From CBDCTM01 sp965222005 (GTDB lineage Bacteria > Bacteroidota > Bacteroidia > Chitinophagales > Saprospiraceae): a stretch of DNA of 64,000 bases. The notes below the pieces were generated by a model. That model was given only the letters and a program-made list of their open reading frames with translations. It made no database searches and had not been told where the DNA came from. A program made the translations under genes and the position numbers. This document shows positions 8,224 to 16,589 of this stretch, piece after piece. Location of the stretch: NCBI GenBank assembly GCA_965222005.1, contig OZ244935.1:2046001-2110000 (forward strand). The letters are read 5' to 3'. The number at the start of each line of letters is the position of its first letter. The stretch's first letter is position 1.

Positions 8224-9720
8224 CTATTTTCCATCCTCCGAAAGCTGTTGCAAACTTTCATGGATTTTTCGGCGCGCCATCTTTCGCTCAATGAAACTGG
8301 CTGGCACTGCGCGTTGCTCACAATCCTGAATAGCACAACGTTCGCAGGTAATATTTACCTCCCGCCTGCCGATGGCCGGATCATCCCAAAAGGCGATATT
8401 CTTTTTTAGGTTCTCATCGATCAGCAGGCCCAGGGCGACGCTCACATTTTTGCCCGGCTCCGGATAGGATGGCCGGGCCAGGGTAAAGCAAAGGTATTCG
8501 TCTTCGGTACCAAAATAGCGGGACCGTTGGGCGCCCACTATTGTTCCTGCATATTTCCCTTTCTGTTGCAAATCCGTCAAATCGCGGAGCAGAGAAACGG
8601 ACAACCACCGCCGGCAATAATGTTCACTGATGCCATTGGATTGGGGATAATGCTTGTGATTGAGATGCAGCTCCTTGTCGATGTGAAACTGGTCACTTGC
8701 CGTATCGTGAATAATTCGGAGCGAAAACAATTTGCGCAGGCCAAAGCAGGTGGGGAGGATATTGGTGAGCCGCAAAAACAGCATTTCCGGCGAAGCATGG
8801 TAATGCTCCATCAGAGAGATGAATGCTTCTCCATTCCAACGACTTTTAGCAAACAATTGCCTCAATTGCCGGACAAAATGATCCTTTCCGATGAGTATTG
8901 CTACCGAAAAGTAGGCCGCTTTAAAATGGTTGAGCACTTCCTCAAAACTATTGACTCTACTCAGAGAGGATGACAAAGCACGTTCCTTGAGCTTCAAATA
9001 ATAAAAGCCCAGCTCTTTGCCAAATTGGAAGGCTTTGTACGTATTGGTGAGCTGAGGATTGAGCAGCAAGCGCTTTTGGCGAGGTACAAACACTGACCGA
9101 AACGTCAGCAAATCGGGATAATCTTTTAGTCCGTTGTGTACAATTTCATATTGGCAGCTATCCTCGAGGATAGCTTGCAGCTGATCGACCGACGGGGCCT
9201 CTGCATCAGGCAGCTCATATTGGCGGACAAACTGCGCCGCTGCTGTTTCTATTTCTTCAAAATAGTTGTAATGTAATTCCTGATATGCGCGCATGGCGCC
9301 GTGGTAGAAGTTCTCCTCCCGCATAGCATAGTTGCGGGCAAGCTCCACCAGAGTTGAGATGAAGGCCCCTACCCGCAGCGGCGCACTGGCGATGATTTGC
9401 ACAACCTTGCTTAGTTCGATACCAAAGAGATCCAGTGGCAGTTCATTCAGAAAATTGGAACTCAGTAATTGGCCCACAGGTGCCAGGCCGCGCCGCAATT
9501 CGGTGGAAGTGAGTTCATCGACTTCTTCTCCGAGCACTTGGGCGAGTACGCGAACTTTATCCAGTTTGGGATATTTTTTACCCTTTTCAATCTCGTTGAG
9601 ATAAGATATTGAAAGACCACTACGCTCTGACAGCTTCTTAAATGACAGCCCCTTTTCCTGCCGAAGCTGCCGGACTTTCAGCCCAAAGATGATCCGTTCG
9701 TTTTGTGATTTGGCACTCAT
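8224..9720 (-). CDS. XRE-family transcriptional regulator, ScfR/RamB-like
   Basis: This 498-residue protein has an N-terminal XRE helix-turn-helix at about residues 10-65 (KVRQLRQEKGLSFKKLSERS, then GLSISYLNEIEKGKKYP). It is followed by a long helical region and a C-terminal part with clustered cysteines, ITCERCAIQDCEQRAVPAS, typical of the short-chain fatty acid regulator family (ScfR/RamB/PrpR-like, DUF2083). Those proteins often carry an IrrE-like middle domain, but I do not see an HExxH motif here. Family members in other bacteria sense acyl-CoA or carbon status and control acetate or propionate use. The target genes here are unknown: no glyoxylate or methylcitrate gene is adjacent. ATG at 9720. 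Confidence 0.8.
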   Translation of the reverse strand: MSAKSQNERIIFGLKVRQLRQEKGLSFKKLSERSGLSISYLNEIEKGKKYPKLDKVRVLAQVLGEEVDELTSTELRRGLAPVGQLLSSNFLNELPLDLFGIELSKVVQIIASAPLRVGAFISTLVELARNYAMREENFYHGAMRAYQELHYNYFEEIETAAAQFVRQYELPDAEAPSVDQLQAILEDSCQYEIVHNGLKDYPDLLTFRSVFVPRQKRLLLNPQLTNTYKAFQFGKELGFYYLKLKERALSSSLSRVNSFEEVLNHFKAAYFSVAILIGKDHFVRQLRQLFAKSRWNGEAFISLMEHYHASPEMLFLRLTNILPTCFGLRKLFSLRIIHDTASDQFHIDKELHLNHKHYPQSNGISEHYCRRWLSVSLLRDLTDLQQKGKYAGTIVGAQRSRYFGTEDEYLCFTLARPSYPEPGKNVSVALGLLIDENLKKNIAFWDDPAIGRREVNITCERCAIQDCEQRAVPASFIERKMARRKIHESLQQLSEDGK

Positions 9721-9855
9721 TGCGAAGGGCTAAATTACCATTTTTTGTGTATCAATAGCGGAAGCGGTCGGATTGCTTGCCAAAGGAGAGGTGACTATAC
9801 ACGATGGTAATTTTTGAAGATCTCGAAGGTCGTTCATTGTGCTGCTGACGAGTTC

Positions 9856-11367
9856 TTATTGATTGGGCGGGCTTTTGGAAAAGCTTTTGGGGGCTCTTGA
9901 GCGGTGAAATTTTGAATCCAGTAAGGCAAGTACTTCCTCCCACAAATTTTCAAAAGGTACCAGCTCAATCTCAAAGTTTTGGTTGACATGCAGGGGTGTT
10001 TTTTTGAGACGATCAAAGTCGGCAGCTGTTTTTCGGAGCACGGCTTGCTTGTGGAAGTCATTGCGTGGTAGTTGGAGCAACATCTTGATAAAGAAATAGG
10101 CACGGCGGGTTTCGGGCTTTTTCAGATAGCGATTGTTGTATTGGCGTAGTGCGTCCATTTCGCAAATGATTTTGCCGTACAATTTGCGCCGCAGCTGGAA
10201 GAGCGTACGTATGATATGGATAGCGATGTTGTTGCCGGCTTTATCTTTTGCAAATATGGGTACCTCATTGAGGAATTTGGCCAGCCGGAATCGCTCCTTC
10301 TCATACGGTGTTATTTGGCCAATCTCAATAAAAAACTTGATATACGCTTCCAGGATGTGCCATTGCTCAACAAGGGCCGGTGAAATGGTGCTTTTCTTGG
10401 ACGTATGTGCTTTGTACACATCATACGCTTCCTGATATTGGCCCTGATGGAAACAAACCATCACACGATACAACAAGGCGATACTCCAGTTGAAGCTGCC
10501 TTGAGGAGCCAGTTTGATAGCTGATTTGAGAAGCTCTTTTGATTCATCGTAATTTCCCAAAGGTATAAAGGCCCTGGCTTTTGTTTGCAACATGGACAAG
10601 GTGAAAGAGCCAAAAACACCCTTTCGGTTTTCAAAATATGCGATGGTGCGGTTGCATTCTTTTAGTATTTCCTGGTACTGGAAATTCGAAAAATGGAGAT
10701 TGATCCGAATGGTGCTGGACAATACTTTTAATTTATTGGAATCCAGGTGATCGTACCGGGCCAGCACTTTTTGATAATCAGCCAAAGGAGTCACTTTAAT
10801 AGCTTCAACTGCCCGTGAGCGGTTATCCTGAAAAACGATATGGCAAAACAGGGTTTCCACTTCCAGCAAGGCTGAGATCAATTCATTGTAGTACTTGCAA
10901 AGTTGGTCAAACTTGTGAAAATTGCGCGCATCATTTTTGACCACCGCATAGTGCATACGCAGTTCCCTGGCAAACAAAAATGCCAGCTCGGTAAAGTCGT
11001 ACTCGATTGCTTTTTTGAGCGTTTTTTCACAAATGCGAATGCCTTCTTCTTTTTTATACTGGTTGATCATTATCTTAGCAATAGCATACAGTTGATAACA
11101 ATCCTGATAAATACGCTGGGTTTCGTTTAGCTCCTCCCGGCTCCGGCTCACCATTGTAAATCCGATTAAAAGCCTTCTCGTTTTCGCCTTCAACCGACTC
11201 AGGTAGGTGCGTGCGTGCGGATTTGAAGGATACAACAGGCTTATAGCATCCTCATCGCTATTAATGGTTCCATCCTGAATACCTGTCACCAGCTCCTTTA
11301 CATGGCCACTAATTAAATTGAAAAAAGCAGGTTCTACAAATCTTAAAAGTGGTTTTATAGCAGTCAT
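9856..11367 (-). CDS. Unknown 503-residue helical (TPR-like) protein
   Basis: I do not recognise this family. The protein is cytosolic in appearance: no signal peptide and no membrane segment. It is almost entirely alpha-helical, with TPR-like helix pairs such as YDESKELLKSAIKLAPQGSF and GQYQEAYDVYKAHTSKK in the second half, and a basic, hydrophobic N-terminus (LLRFVEPAFFNLISGHVKEL). The tail is low-complexity (RSRAPKSFSKSPPNQ). It is divergent from a 42-residue peptide gene that starts about 190 bp away, with a perfect hairpin between them. A regulatory or scaffold role for that peptide is possible but rests only on position. ATG at 11367. Confidence 0.75.
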   Translation of the reverse strand: MTAIKPLLRFVEPAFFNLISGHVKELVTGIQDGTINSDEDAISLLYPSNPHARTYLSRLKAKTRRLLIGFTMVSRSREELNETQRIYQDCYQLYAIAKIMINQYKKEEGIRICEKTLKKAIEYDFTELAFLFARELRMHYAVVKNDARNFHKFDQLCKYYNELISALLEVETLFCHIVFQDNRSRAVEAIKVTPLADYQKVLARYDHLDSNKLKVLSSTIRINLHFSNFQYQEILKECNRTIAYFENRKGVFGSFTLSMLQTKARAFIPLGNYDESKELLKSAIKLAPQGSFNWSIALLYRVMVCFHQGQYQEAYDVYKAHTSKKSTISPALVEQWHILEAYIKFFIEIGQITPYEKERFRLAKFLNEVPIFAKDKAGNNIAIHIIRTLFQLRRKLYGKIICEMDALRQYNNRYLKKPETRRAYFFIKMLLQLPRNDFHKQAVLRKTAADFDRLKKTPLHVNQNFEIELVPFENLWEEVLALLDSKFHRSRAPKSFSKSPPNQ

Positions 11368-11398
11368 CTTACTTCAGTTATAACCTAAAATAGTAAAT

Positions 11399-11425
11399 AT
11401 AAAATGCTGGTTTTCAGCATTTTAT
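11399..11425. repeat. Perfect 11-bp inverted repeat in a divergent intergenic region
   Basis: The arms ATAAAATGCTG and CAGCATTTTAT flank a 5-base loop (GTTTT) with no mismatch. The repeat lies 31 bp upstream of the ATG of the 503-residue helical protein gene (minus strand), so it would fall in that gene's promoter or 5' leader. It is about 130 bp upstream of the small peptide gene on the other strand. It could be an operator or an mRNA leader hairpin. There is no GC-rich stem followed by a clean U-run, so a terminator is less likely. Confidence 0.6.
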
Positions 11426-11558
11426 AAAAAAATTATATTTCATAACGTAGCTATAAAGGTATCATTTTTATCGATAAACTGAAAATAACGTTTGAAGAAT
11501 ATCCGCCTACCTTGTGGCTACATATGCAGCATTACTCAACTTCTACAAATTTTATGTC

Positions 11559-11687
11559 ATGAAACTCAATGCCTTTATCAAAAAACTTGATGACAAAAAA
11601 ATCTTAAAGAAACCCGCACTCTTCGCTGTCAAAGGGGGCAATGGTGAGGGTAGCGGCTCAATTACCGTTGATCTCACCGGGGGCTAA
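11559..11687 (+). CDS. 42-residue peptide with Gly-Gly motifs, RiPP-precursor-like
   Basis: A short frame starts at ATG 11559 and ends at TAA 11685-11687. The N-terminal half is lysine-rich and helical (MKLNAFIKKLDDKKILKKPA). It is followed by LFAVKGG, a plausible double-glycine leader end, and a 15-residue Gly/Ser-rich tail NGEGSGSITVDLTGG. This leader/core layout resembles the double-glycine precursors of ribosomally made peptides in Bacteroidota. No radical-SAM, lanthipeptide synthetase or peptidase-ABC gene is next to it, so modification and export are unproven. It is divergent from the unknown 503-residue protein and upstream of a broken thioredoxin-like gene. The coding call rests on the leader-like composition and clean frame. 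Confidence 0.5.
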   Translation: MKLNAFIKKLDDKKILKKPALFAVKGGNGEGSGSITVDLTGG

Positions 11688-11913
11688 GGATTAAGTCTTC
11701 ACATTCCTTTTCCCTAGTAGCGGGTAAGAAGGAGTGACTGCCATTGTGGTGGTTGTTCCTTTTTTTGACTTTGCAACCAACGAAATCGGCTCAGTATCTC
11801 CTGAAATTGAAAAATTATTGTTAGCATATATGCTTCCCATTAGCACTTTGCGTTATTATATTGTGTTCTTATAGACAACCGGTTTTCTACACTTGATTAG
11901 TATTCACCTGAAT

Positions 11914-12329
11914 ATGCTGCTTTTTTTGATTGTAGTTATGTTCAGCTTACAGTTTGCACGCTGTAAATTCAGGAGGGTTATTAAGTATTCCTCCAGGATT
12001 AGCTGCAAATGCAGCAGCATTACAAAGATCAGAATGTTTTCTTCCTTTCAATGACCATAGAGGACAGGCCAACAGCCTTGAAATTTGTGGAAGAACAGCA
12101 GTTTGACTTTCCGACCATTACAGATTATAAACAGTACATTGAACCTTTTTTAGGTGCCTTTCCTACTAATATTTTTATTGACAGCAGTGGAGTCATTCGG
12201 GCGATCAGGGGAAATGTACCGCTTGATAGTGAAATATTCATGGATTTTGTAGCCAGAGGCATAGAGCATGAAATGGCAGATATAATGAACCCCAAAGAGT
12301 TTTATCAGTTGATGGATGCTATGGAGTAA
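11914..12329 (+). pseudogene. Remnant of a thioredoxin-like (TlpA/AhpC family) lipoprotein
   Basis: The frame 12009-12329 encodes the second half of a TlpA-like thioredoxin fold: QHYKDQNVFFLSMTIEDRP, then the cis-Pro region AFPTNIFIDSSGVIRAIRG. The first strand and the CxxC active site are missing, and the same frame upstream has several stops, including TAG at 12000-12002. In another frame, ATG 11914 encodes MLLFLIVVMFSLQFARC, which looks like a lipoprotein signal. The simplest reading is a gene that lost its middle by deletion with a frameshift. A short functional protein starting at 12009 cannot be excluded, but it would lack the catalytic cysteines. Confidence 0.55.
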
Positions 12330-12460
12330 ATTTCTTTTTTGCTTTTTTGCCTGCCATTCGTCAACCCCCTTCCCTTTTTCCAAAAAATATCCGACCTTTA
12401 TGTTCTATTCCTTGCCGCTAACGTTTAATAGAAAAGGTGAAACACTAAACTTTCAACGTC

Positions 12461-13444
12461 ATGAAAAAACTAAGCATCGCCATCGTTACTGGCGGCAATG
12501 TGGCCGAGCGGGATATATCCCTCAAAAGTGCCTTCACCATCTATCAGCACCTCGATCCTGACAAATACCAGAAGTTCATCATCGAGCTAAATGGCAAGCG
12601 CTTCTCCGAGCAGCAAAGTGGCCAGGCGGTCGATCTCAATGGCTTTAGCCTGCAGCTCAACGGACAGACTATCTCCTTCGACCTGATCTTTCTCATGCTC
12701 CACGGCCACCCCGCTGAAGATGGCTGCCTGCAGGGCTATTTTGAAACACTCGGCATTGCTTACACTGGTTGCGACCCGCTCGTCAGCGCACTTACTTTTA
12801 ATAAGCAACTATGTAAAGACTTTCTCAAAGCCCACCACATCCCGATGGCTCCCTCGGTATTGCTACATCGCAAGCAGTCAATTGACTGGGCAACGCTGGA
12901 AGCTATGCGCCTGCCACTCTTTATCAAACCCAACAAAAATGGGAGCAGCTATGGCGTGAGCAAGGTGACAGAAGCCGCCGCCCTGCGCGATGGGATCGCC
13001 CTGGCATTCGATTATGATGATGAGGTGATCGTGGAGGAGTTTGTAGATGGGCGGGAGTTTTCAAACGGAGTGTTCCGGCATGCAGGGCAGGCGACGGCCT
13101 TGCCGGTAACGGAGATCATACCTGAAAATGAATTTTTTGATTATAAAGCCAAATACGAAAACGAAAGCCAGGAGGTTACTCCTGCCCAAATTTCAGATGA
13201 AATGAAGGCGCAATGCCAGGCTCTTTCGCTGCGCCTCTACCAATTGCTGGGCTGCAAAGGAATGGTGCGTTTTGACTATATTTTCTCCCGGGGCACCTTT
13301 TATTTTTTGGAGGCCAATACCATTCCCGGCATGTCGGAACAAAGCATTGTACCTCAGCAGACGCTGGCACACGGCTGGTCCATCGGCCAATTACTCGATG
13401 CCATTGTGGATGAAGCGACGGGAAAATTGCAGACGGTAGGCTAA
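12461..13444 (+). CDS. ddl: D-alanine--D-alanine ligase
   Basis: This 327-residue ATP-grasp enzyme joins two D-alanines to make the dipeptide that ends the peptidoglycan stem. The N-terminal region has MLHGHPAEDGCLQGYFETLG (the family's HG..GEDG..QG motif) and YTGCDPLVSALTFNK. The ATP-grasp part has LPLFIKPNKNGSSYGVSKV, EVIVEEFVDGREFSNGVF, and the metal-binding end FYFLEANTIPGMSEQSIVP. The length is normal. ATG at 12461. It ends 11 bp before the convergent T9SS gene. It is not near other cell-wall genes in this window. Confidence 0.95.
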   Translation: MKKLSIAIVTGGNVAERDISLKSAFTIYQHLDPDKYQKFIIELNGKRFSEQQSGQAVDLNGFSLQLNGQTISFDLIFLMLHGHPAEDGCLQGYFETLGIAYTGCDPLVSALTFNKQLCKDFLKAHHIPMAPSVLLHRKQSIDWATLEAMRLPLFIKPNKNGSSYGVSKVTEAAALRDGIALAFDYDDEVIVEEFVDGREFSNGVFRHAGQATALPVTEIIPENEFFDYKAKYENESQEVTPAQISDEMKAQCQALSLRLYQLLGCKGMVRFDYIFSRGTFYFLEANTIPGMSEQSIVPQQTLAHGWSIGQLLDAIVDEATGKLQTVG

Positions 13445-13455
13445 CAGCTGATTGC

Positions 13456-13809
13456 TTATCGCTTGTGCAAACGCTGAGTAGTGATCACCTTTTTGTTTTC
13501 ATCCAAAAGCTGGATCAGATACATGCCGGTAGGTAAGCGGGAGATGTCGTGCTTTTCATCGGCAGTTATCACCCGGAATGTTTTCATGTGCCGTCCCACC
13601 ACGTTGAAGACTGCAATCTGGCTCACGCCTTTGTTTTGCGAAAGGCTGATAAAGTTGGTAGCCGGATTGGGAAAAACTTTGAGTTGGTAACGAGGCTGGG
13701 ATGAAGAAGGTGTTGCCATGGCAAGCGTATTATCAAAAGCAACTTGCGCATGCGCAATTGACAGAAGGGTAAAAAGGCAAAGGATGAGTGGTAAAATTTT
13801 TTTAAGCAT
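13456..13809 (-). CDS. Minimal secreted protein: signal peptide plus T9SS type A sorting domain
   Basis: The 117-residue product consists of a Sec signal peptide (MLKKILPLILCLFTLLSIAH, cleavage after HAQ), a linker of about 18 residues and then a full type A sorting domain for the type IX secretion system. That domain starts YQLKVFPNPATNFISLS, continues with VFNVVGRHMKTF and ISRLPTGMYLIQL, and ends with KVITTQRLHKR. Normally this domain follows a large cargo; here there is almost none. It could be a stand-alone anchor, a decayed end of a larger gene, or a small surface protein. The ATG at 13809 directly precedes the signal peptide, so the gene looks complete. Confidence 0.85.
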   Translation of the reverse strand: MLKKILPLILCLFTLLSIAHAQVAFDNTLAMATPSSSQPRYQLKVFPNPATNFISLSQNKGVSQIAVFNVVGRHMKTFRVITADEKHDISRLPTGMYLIQLLDENKKVITTQRLHKR

Positions 13810-14065
13810 AAAACGCCTTTAATAGATCATTTCTTTGATCTGCTACAAAATAAGCTATAAAAGGGAGTTTATCAAATTACAGGCAACGGGTTTAAGTATT
13901 TTTTAACAGTAGCTAAACAATAGCTGCTCGTAGTATCAAATACAAAAACTACACCATTGAGGCCCAAATGCATAAATATCTTTTATATATAATGGCCTTT
14001 CTTTTCTAAATATACAGCCCCTTCGCTCGTGATCTGCCTTTATAGATGCCCAAAATGTGACAGGG

Positions 14066-16012
14066 TCAGAGCTGTTTCCGGATGTGTTCTACAAAAGCCG
14101 CTATCGACATGGCTCCGATATCTCCTTCCCCTTGCCGCCGAACCGCCAAATTGCCGCTTTCCACCTCTTTCTCACCAATGATCATCATATAAGGCACCTT
14201 CCTCAGCTCGGTATCTCTGATCTTCCGGCCCACCGACTCATTGCGGTTGTCGATAAATCCGCGAATATCATAGGCCGCCAATTGTTTTTCCACCTCCTGG
14301 CAATAATCCAAAAAACGCTCGCTTACAGGCAACAGCGCATACTGTTCGGGAGAGAGCCATAGCGGGAATTTGCCGGCACAGTGCTCGATCAGTACTCCGA
14401 TAAAGCGCTCCATTGAGCCAAAGGGTGCCCGGTGGATCATCACCGGCCTGTGCGGCTGATTGTCGGCACCAATATATTCCAGCCCAAAGCGCTCGGGCAA
14501 ATTGTAGTCCACTTGTATGGTACCCAACTGCCAGGAACGCCCCAACGCATCCTTGACCATAAAGTCGAGTTTAGGTCCGTAAAAAGCCGCCTCACCCAGC
14601 TCGGTGACCGTTTCCAGGCCTACTTCTTCTGTTGCTTCAATGATAGCGCGTTCAGCTTTTTCCCAGTTTTCGTCAGAGCCCAGATATTTTTCTTTATTGT
14701 CCGGGTCGCGTAGGGATATTTGAGCCGTGAAATTTTCAAAGCTCAACTTTTCCAGCACATGCCTGGTAAGATCAAGTACATTCAAAAACTCCTCTTTCAC
14801 CTGATCGGGTGTGCAGAAAATGTGTGCATCATCCTGCGTGAAGCCCCGGACACGGGTCAGTCCGTGCAATTCACCACTTTGCTCATAGCGGTAAACCGTC
14901 CCAAATTCAGCGATGCGGATGGGCAACTCCCGGTAGCTGTGTGGCTTATGACCATAAATTTCGCAGTGGTGCGGGCAGTTCATCGGTTTTAGCAAAAAGG
15001 CTTCCCCTTCGCGGGGAGTGGTGATGGGGCGGAAACTATCTTCTCCATATTTTTCCCAGTGCCCGGAGGTGACGTAGAGATCTTTTTTGCCAATATGGGG
15101 AGTAATCACTGGCGTGTAGCCGCGATTGATCTGCTCTTGTTTGAGAAAGTCTTCCAGGCGGGTACGCAGTGCCGTACCTTTGGGCAACCAGATAGGCAGG
15201 CCAGAACCCACCTTGTCGGAAAACATAAACAGCTCCAGCTCGGCACCCAACTTGCGATGATCGCGCTTTTTGGCTTCCTCCAGCAATTCGAGATATTCCG
15301 TAAGTTCCTTTTGCTTTTGAAAGGTGACGCCATAAATACGGGTCAGCTGTGGCCGCGTTTCGTCGCCCCGCCAATAAGCGCCGGCTATGTTAAGCAGCTT
15401 CACCGCCTTGATCTTCTCGGTATTCGAAATATGCGGCCCGCGACAAAGATCCACAAAGTTGCCTTGCTCATAAAAGGTGATCTGCCCATCTTCCAAATCT
15501 TCCAGCAGCTCTAGTTTGTACTGATCTGCCTTTTCTTTGAAATAACCGATGGCATCCAATTTGGAAACTTCCTTGCGGACAAAATGGCTCTTCGTTCTGG
15601 CCAGCTCAATCATCTTTTGCTCAATGGCAGGCAGGTCGGCAGCCGTAATCTGCTTATCGCCCGTATCAATGTCGTAATAAAACCCATTATCGATCGGCGG
15701 ACCGATACCGAACTTGGTGCCCGGATAAAGCGCTTCAATAGCTTCGGCCATCAGGTGGGCTGAAGAATGCCAAAAGGTGGCTTTGCCCTCCCGATCCTTC
15801 CAGGTGAGCAGCTGAACGGTGGCATCTTGTTCAATAGGGCGGGTAGCATCCCAAACTTCGTCGTTTACTTTGGCAGAGAGTACATTTTTGGCCAAGCCGT
15901 GACTGATGGATTGGGCGATGGCCATAGCAGTGGTACCGGTTTCGAACTGGCGCACATTGCCATCGGGGAAGGTAATGTTGATCATGTTGAGGTCGGTCAG
16001 AATATTTTCCAT
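14066..16012 (-). CDS. thrS: Threonine--tRNA ligase
   Basis: This class II aminoacyl-tRNA synthetase charges tRNA-Thr. Domains in order: TGS domain (MINITFPDGNVRQFETG), the editing domain with HSSAHLMAEAIEALYPG and its later SAD motif (FVDLCRGPHI), the catalytic core with MNCPHHCEIYGHKPHSYREL (zinc-binding Cys) and RVRGFTQDDAHIFC, and the anticodon domain near RGFIDNRNESVGRKIRD. The frame continues to 16156, but ATG 16012 or the inner ATG 15985 (MINITFPDG, the usual family start) is more likely. I give 16012 because it adds only nine residues. About 648 residues, normal for the family. It is followed downstream by the T9SS mini-gene on the same strand. Confidence 0.95.
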   Translation of the reverse strand: MENILTDLNMINITFPDGNVRQFETGTTAMAIAQSISHGLAKNVLSAKVNDEVWDATRPIEQDATVQLLTWKDREGKATFWHSSAHLMAEAIEALYPGTKFGIGPPIDNGFYYDIDTGDKQITAADLPAIEQKMIELARTKSHFVRKEVSKLDAIGYFKEKADQYKLELLEDLEDGQITFYEQGNFVDLCRGPHISNTEKIKAVKLLNIAGAYWRGDETRPQLTRIYGVTFQKQKELTEYLELLEEAKKRDHRKLGAELELFMFSDKVGSGLPIWLPKGTALRTRLEDFLKQEQINRGYTPVITPHIGKKDLYVTSGHWEKYGEDSFRPITTPREGEAFLLKPMNCPHHCEIYGHKPHSYRELPIRIAEFGTVYRYEQSGELHGLTRVRGFTQDDAHIFCTPDQVKEEFLNVLDLTRHVLEKLSFENFTAQISLRDPDNKEKYLGSDENWEKAERAIIEATEEVGLETVTELGEAAFYGPKLDFMVKDALGRSWQLGTIQVDYNLPERFGLEYIGADNQPHRPVMIHRAPFGSMERFIGVLIEHCAGKFPLWLSPEQYALLPVSERFLDYCQEVEKQLAAYDIRGFIDNRNESVGRKIRDTELRKVPYMMIIGEKEVESGNLAVRRQGEGDIGAMSIAAFVEHIRKQL

Positions 16013-16136
16013 TAGCGGTAAATCTACAATTAGGTGTATATTTTTAGTACGCTGTATTTCGCAAAAAAGTTTGAAACGAGCCGCTAAATTAGTGTTTTTC
16101 AGACACTTCGGGAGGAAGTATCTATCAGTCAGGTAA

Positions 16137-16172
16137 GAAAAAATCGGCTGCCTCACAAATGAAGGCAGCCGA
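16137..16172 (-). terminator. Rho-independent terminator after the dodecin gene
   Basis: A perfect hairpin TCGGCTGCCT / AGGCAGCCGA (16144-16153 with 16163-16172, 9-base loop) is followed in the minus direction by TTTTTTCTTACC. It lies between the dodecin gene and thrS, both on the minus strand, so it should end the dodecin message. Confidence 0.85.
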
Positions 16173-16220
16173 AGGGATTAGTACCGTTCAAAAAATAAAT
16201 CCGACATTTTTGAATAATGC

Positions 16221-16421
16221 TTAGTTTACTTCAAAAGTGATTTTTACGTTCACTCTGTATTCAACAATATCATCGCCTTTCACAGTAGCACTTTGCTCAT
16301 TGATATACACGGAGCGGATATCTTTCACTGATTTAGAAGCTTTTTTCACTGCTTTTTTGGCAGCATCGTCCCAACTCTCATCAGAGTTGGCAAGTACTTC
16401 GATAACTTTTAGTACAGACAT
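16221..16421 (-). CDS. Dodecin family flavin-binding protein
   Basis: This 66-residue protein has the full dodecin pattern: VLKVIEVLANSDESWDDAAK, a helix KKAVKKASKSVKDIRSVYIN, and the last two strands (ATVKGDDIVEYRVNVKITFE). Dodecins form hollow dodecamers that bind riboflavin or FMN/FAD and are thought to store or buffer flavins. The Trp in DESWDDA is the residue that sandwiches the isoalloxazine ring in characterised members. ATG at 16421. The gene has its own terminator (16137-16172) and seems monocistronic. Confidence 0.95.
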   Translation of the reverse strand: MSVLKVIEVLANSDESWDDAAKKAVKKASKSVKDIRSVYINEQSATVKGDDIVEYRVNVKITFEVN

Positions 16422-16511
16422 AGTTATTTGTTTTTATTAAAAAAATGATTGTATTCTTTAAGAAAGCGATTTTGTAGCTTGAGGGATCAAAAGGCTTTGC
16501 AATAAGCTGGC

Positions 16512-16589
16512 AACTTATAAAGCCAACTTATAAAGCCAACTTATAAAGCCAACTTATAAAGCCAACTTATAAAGCCAACTTATAAAGCC
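16512..16589. repeat. Six perfect tandem copies of a 13-bp unit
   Basis: The unit AACTTATAAAGCC occurs six times head to tail without a mismatch. The last copy overlaps the 3' end of the thioredoxin-like gene on the minus strand and supplies its TAA stop (16580-16582). The other five copies lie directly downstream of that stop. Read on the minus strand the unit is GGCTTTATAAGTT, so every copy contains TTATAA and a TAA. It looks like a slippage-prone array at a gene end. Confidence 0.95.

Noticed and set aside
12461..13444. ddl as part of a resistance cluster (VanA-type ligase)
   Set aside because: The sequence fits an ordinary D-Ala--D-Ala ligase, and no vanH, vanX or regulator genes are adjacent.
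16512..16589. Short tandem copies as a CRISPR or attachment array
   Set aside because: The units are 13 bp and directly contiguous with no spacers, so it is a microsatellite-like array.
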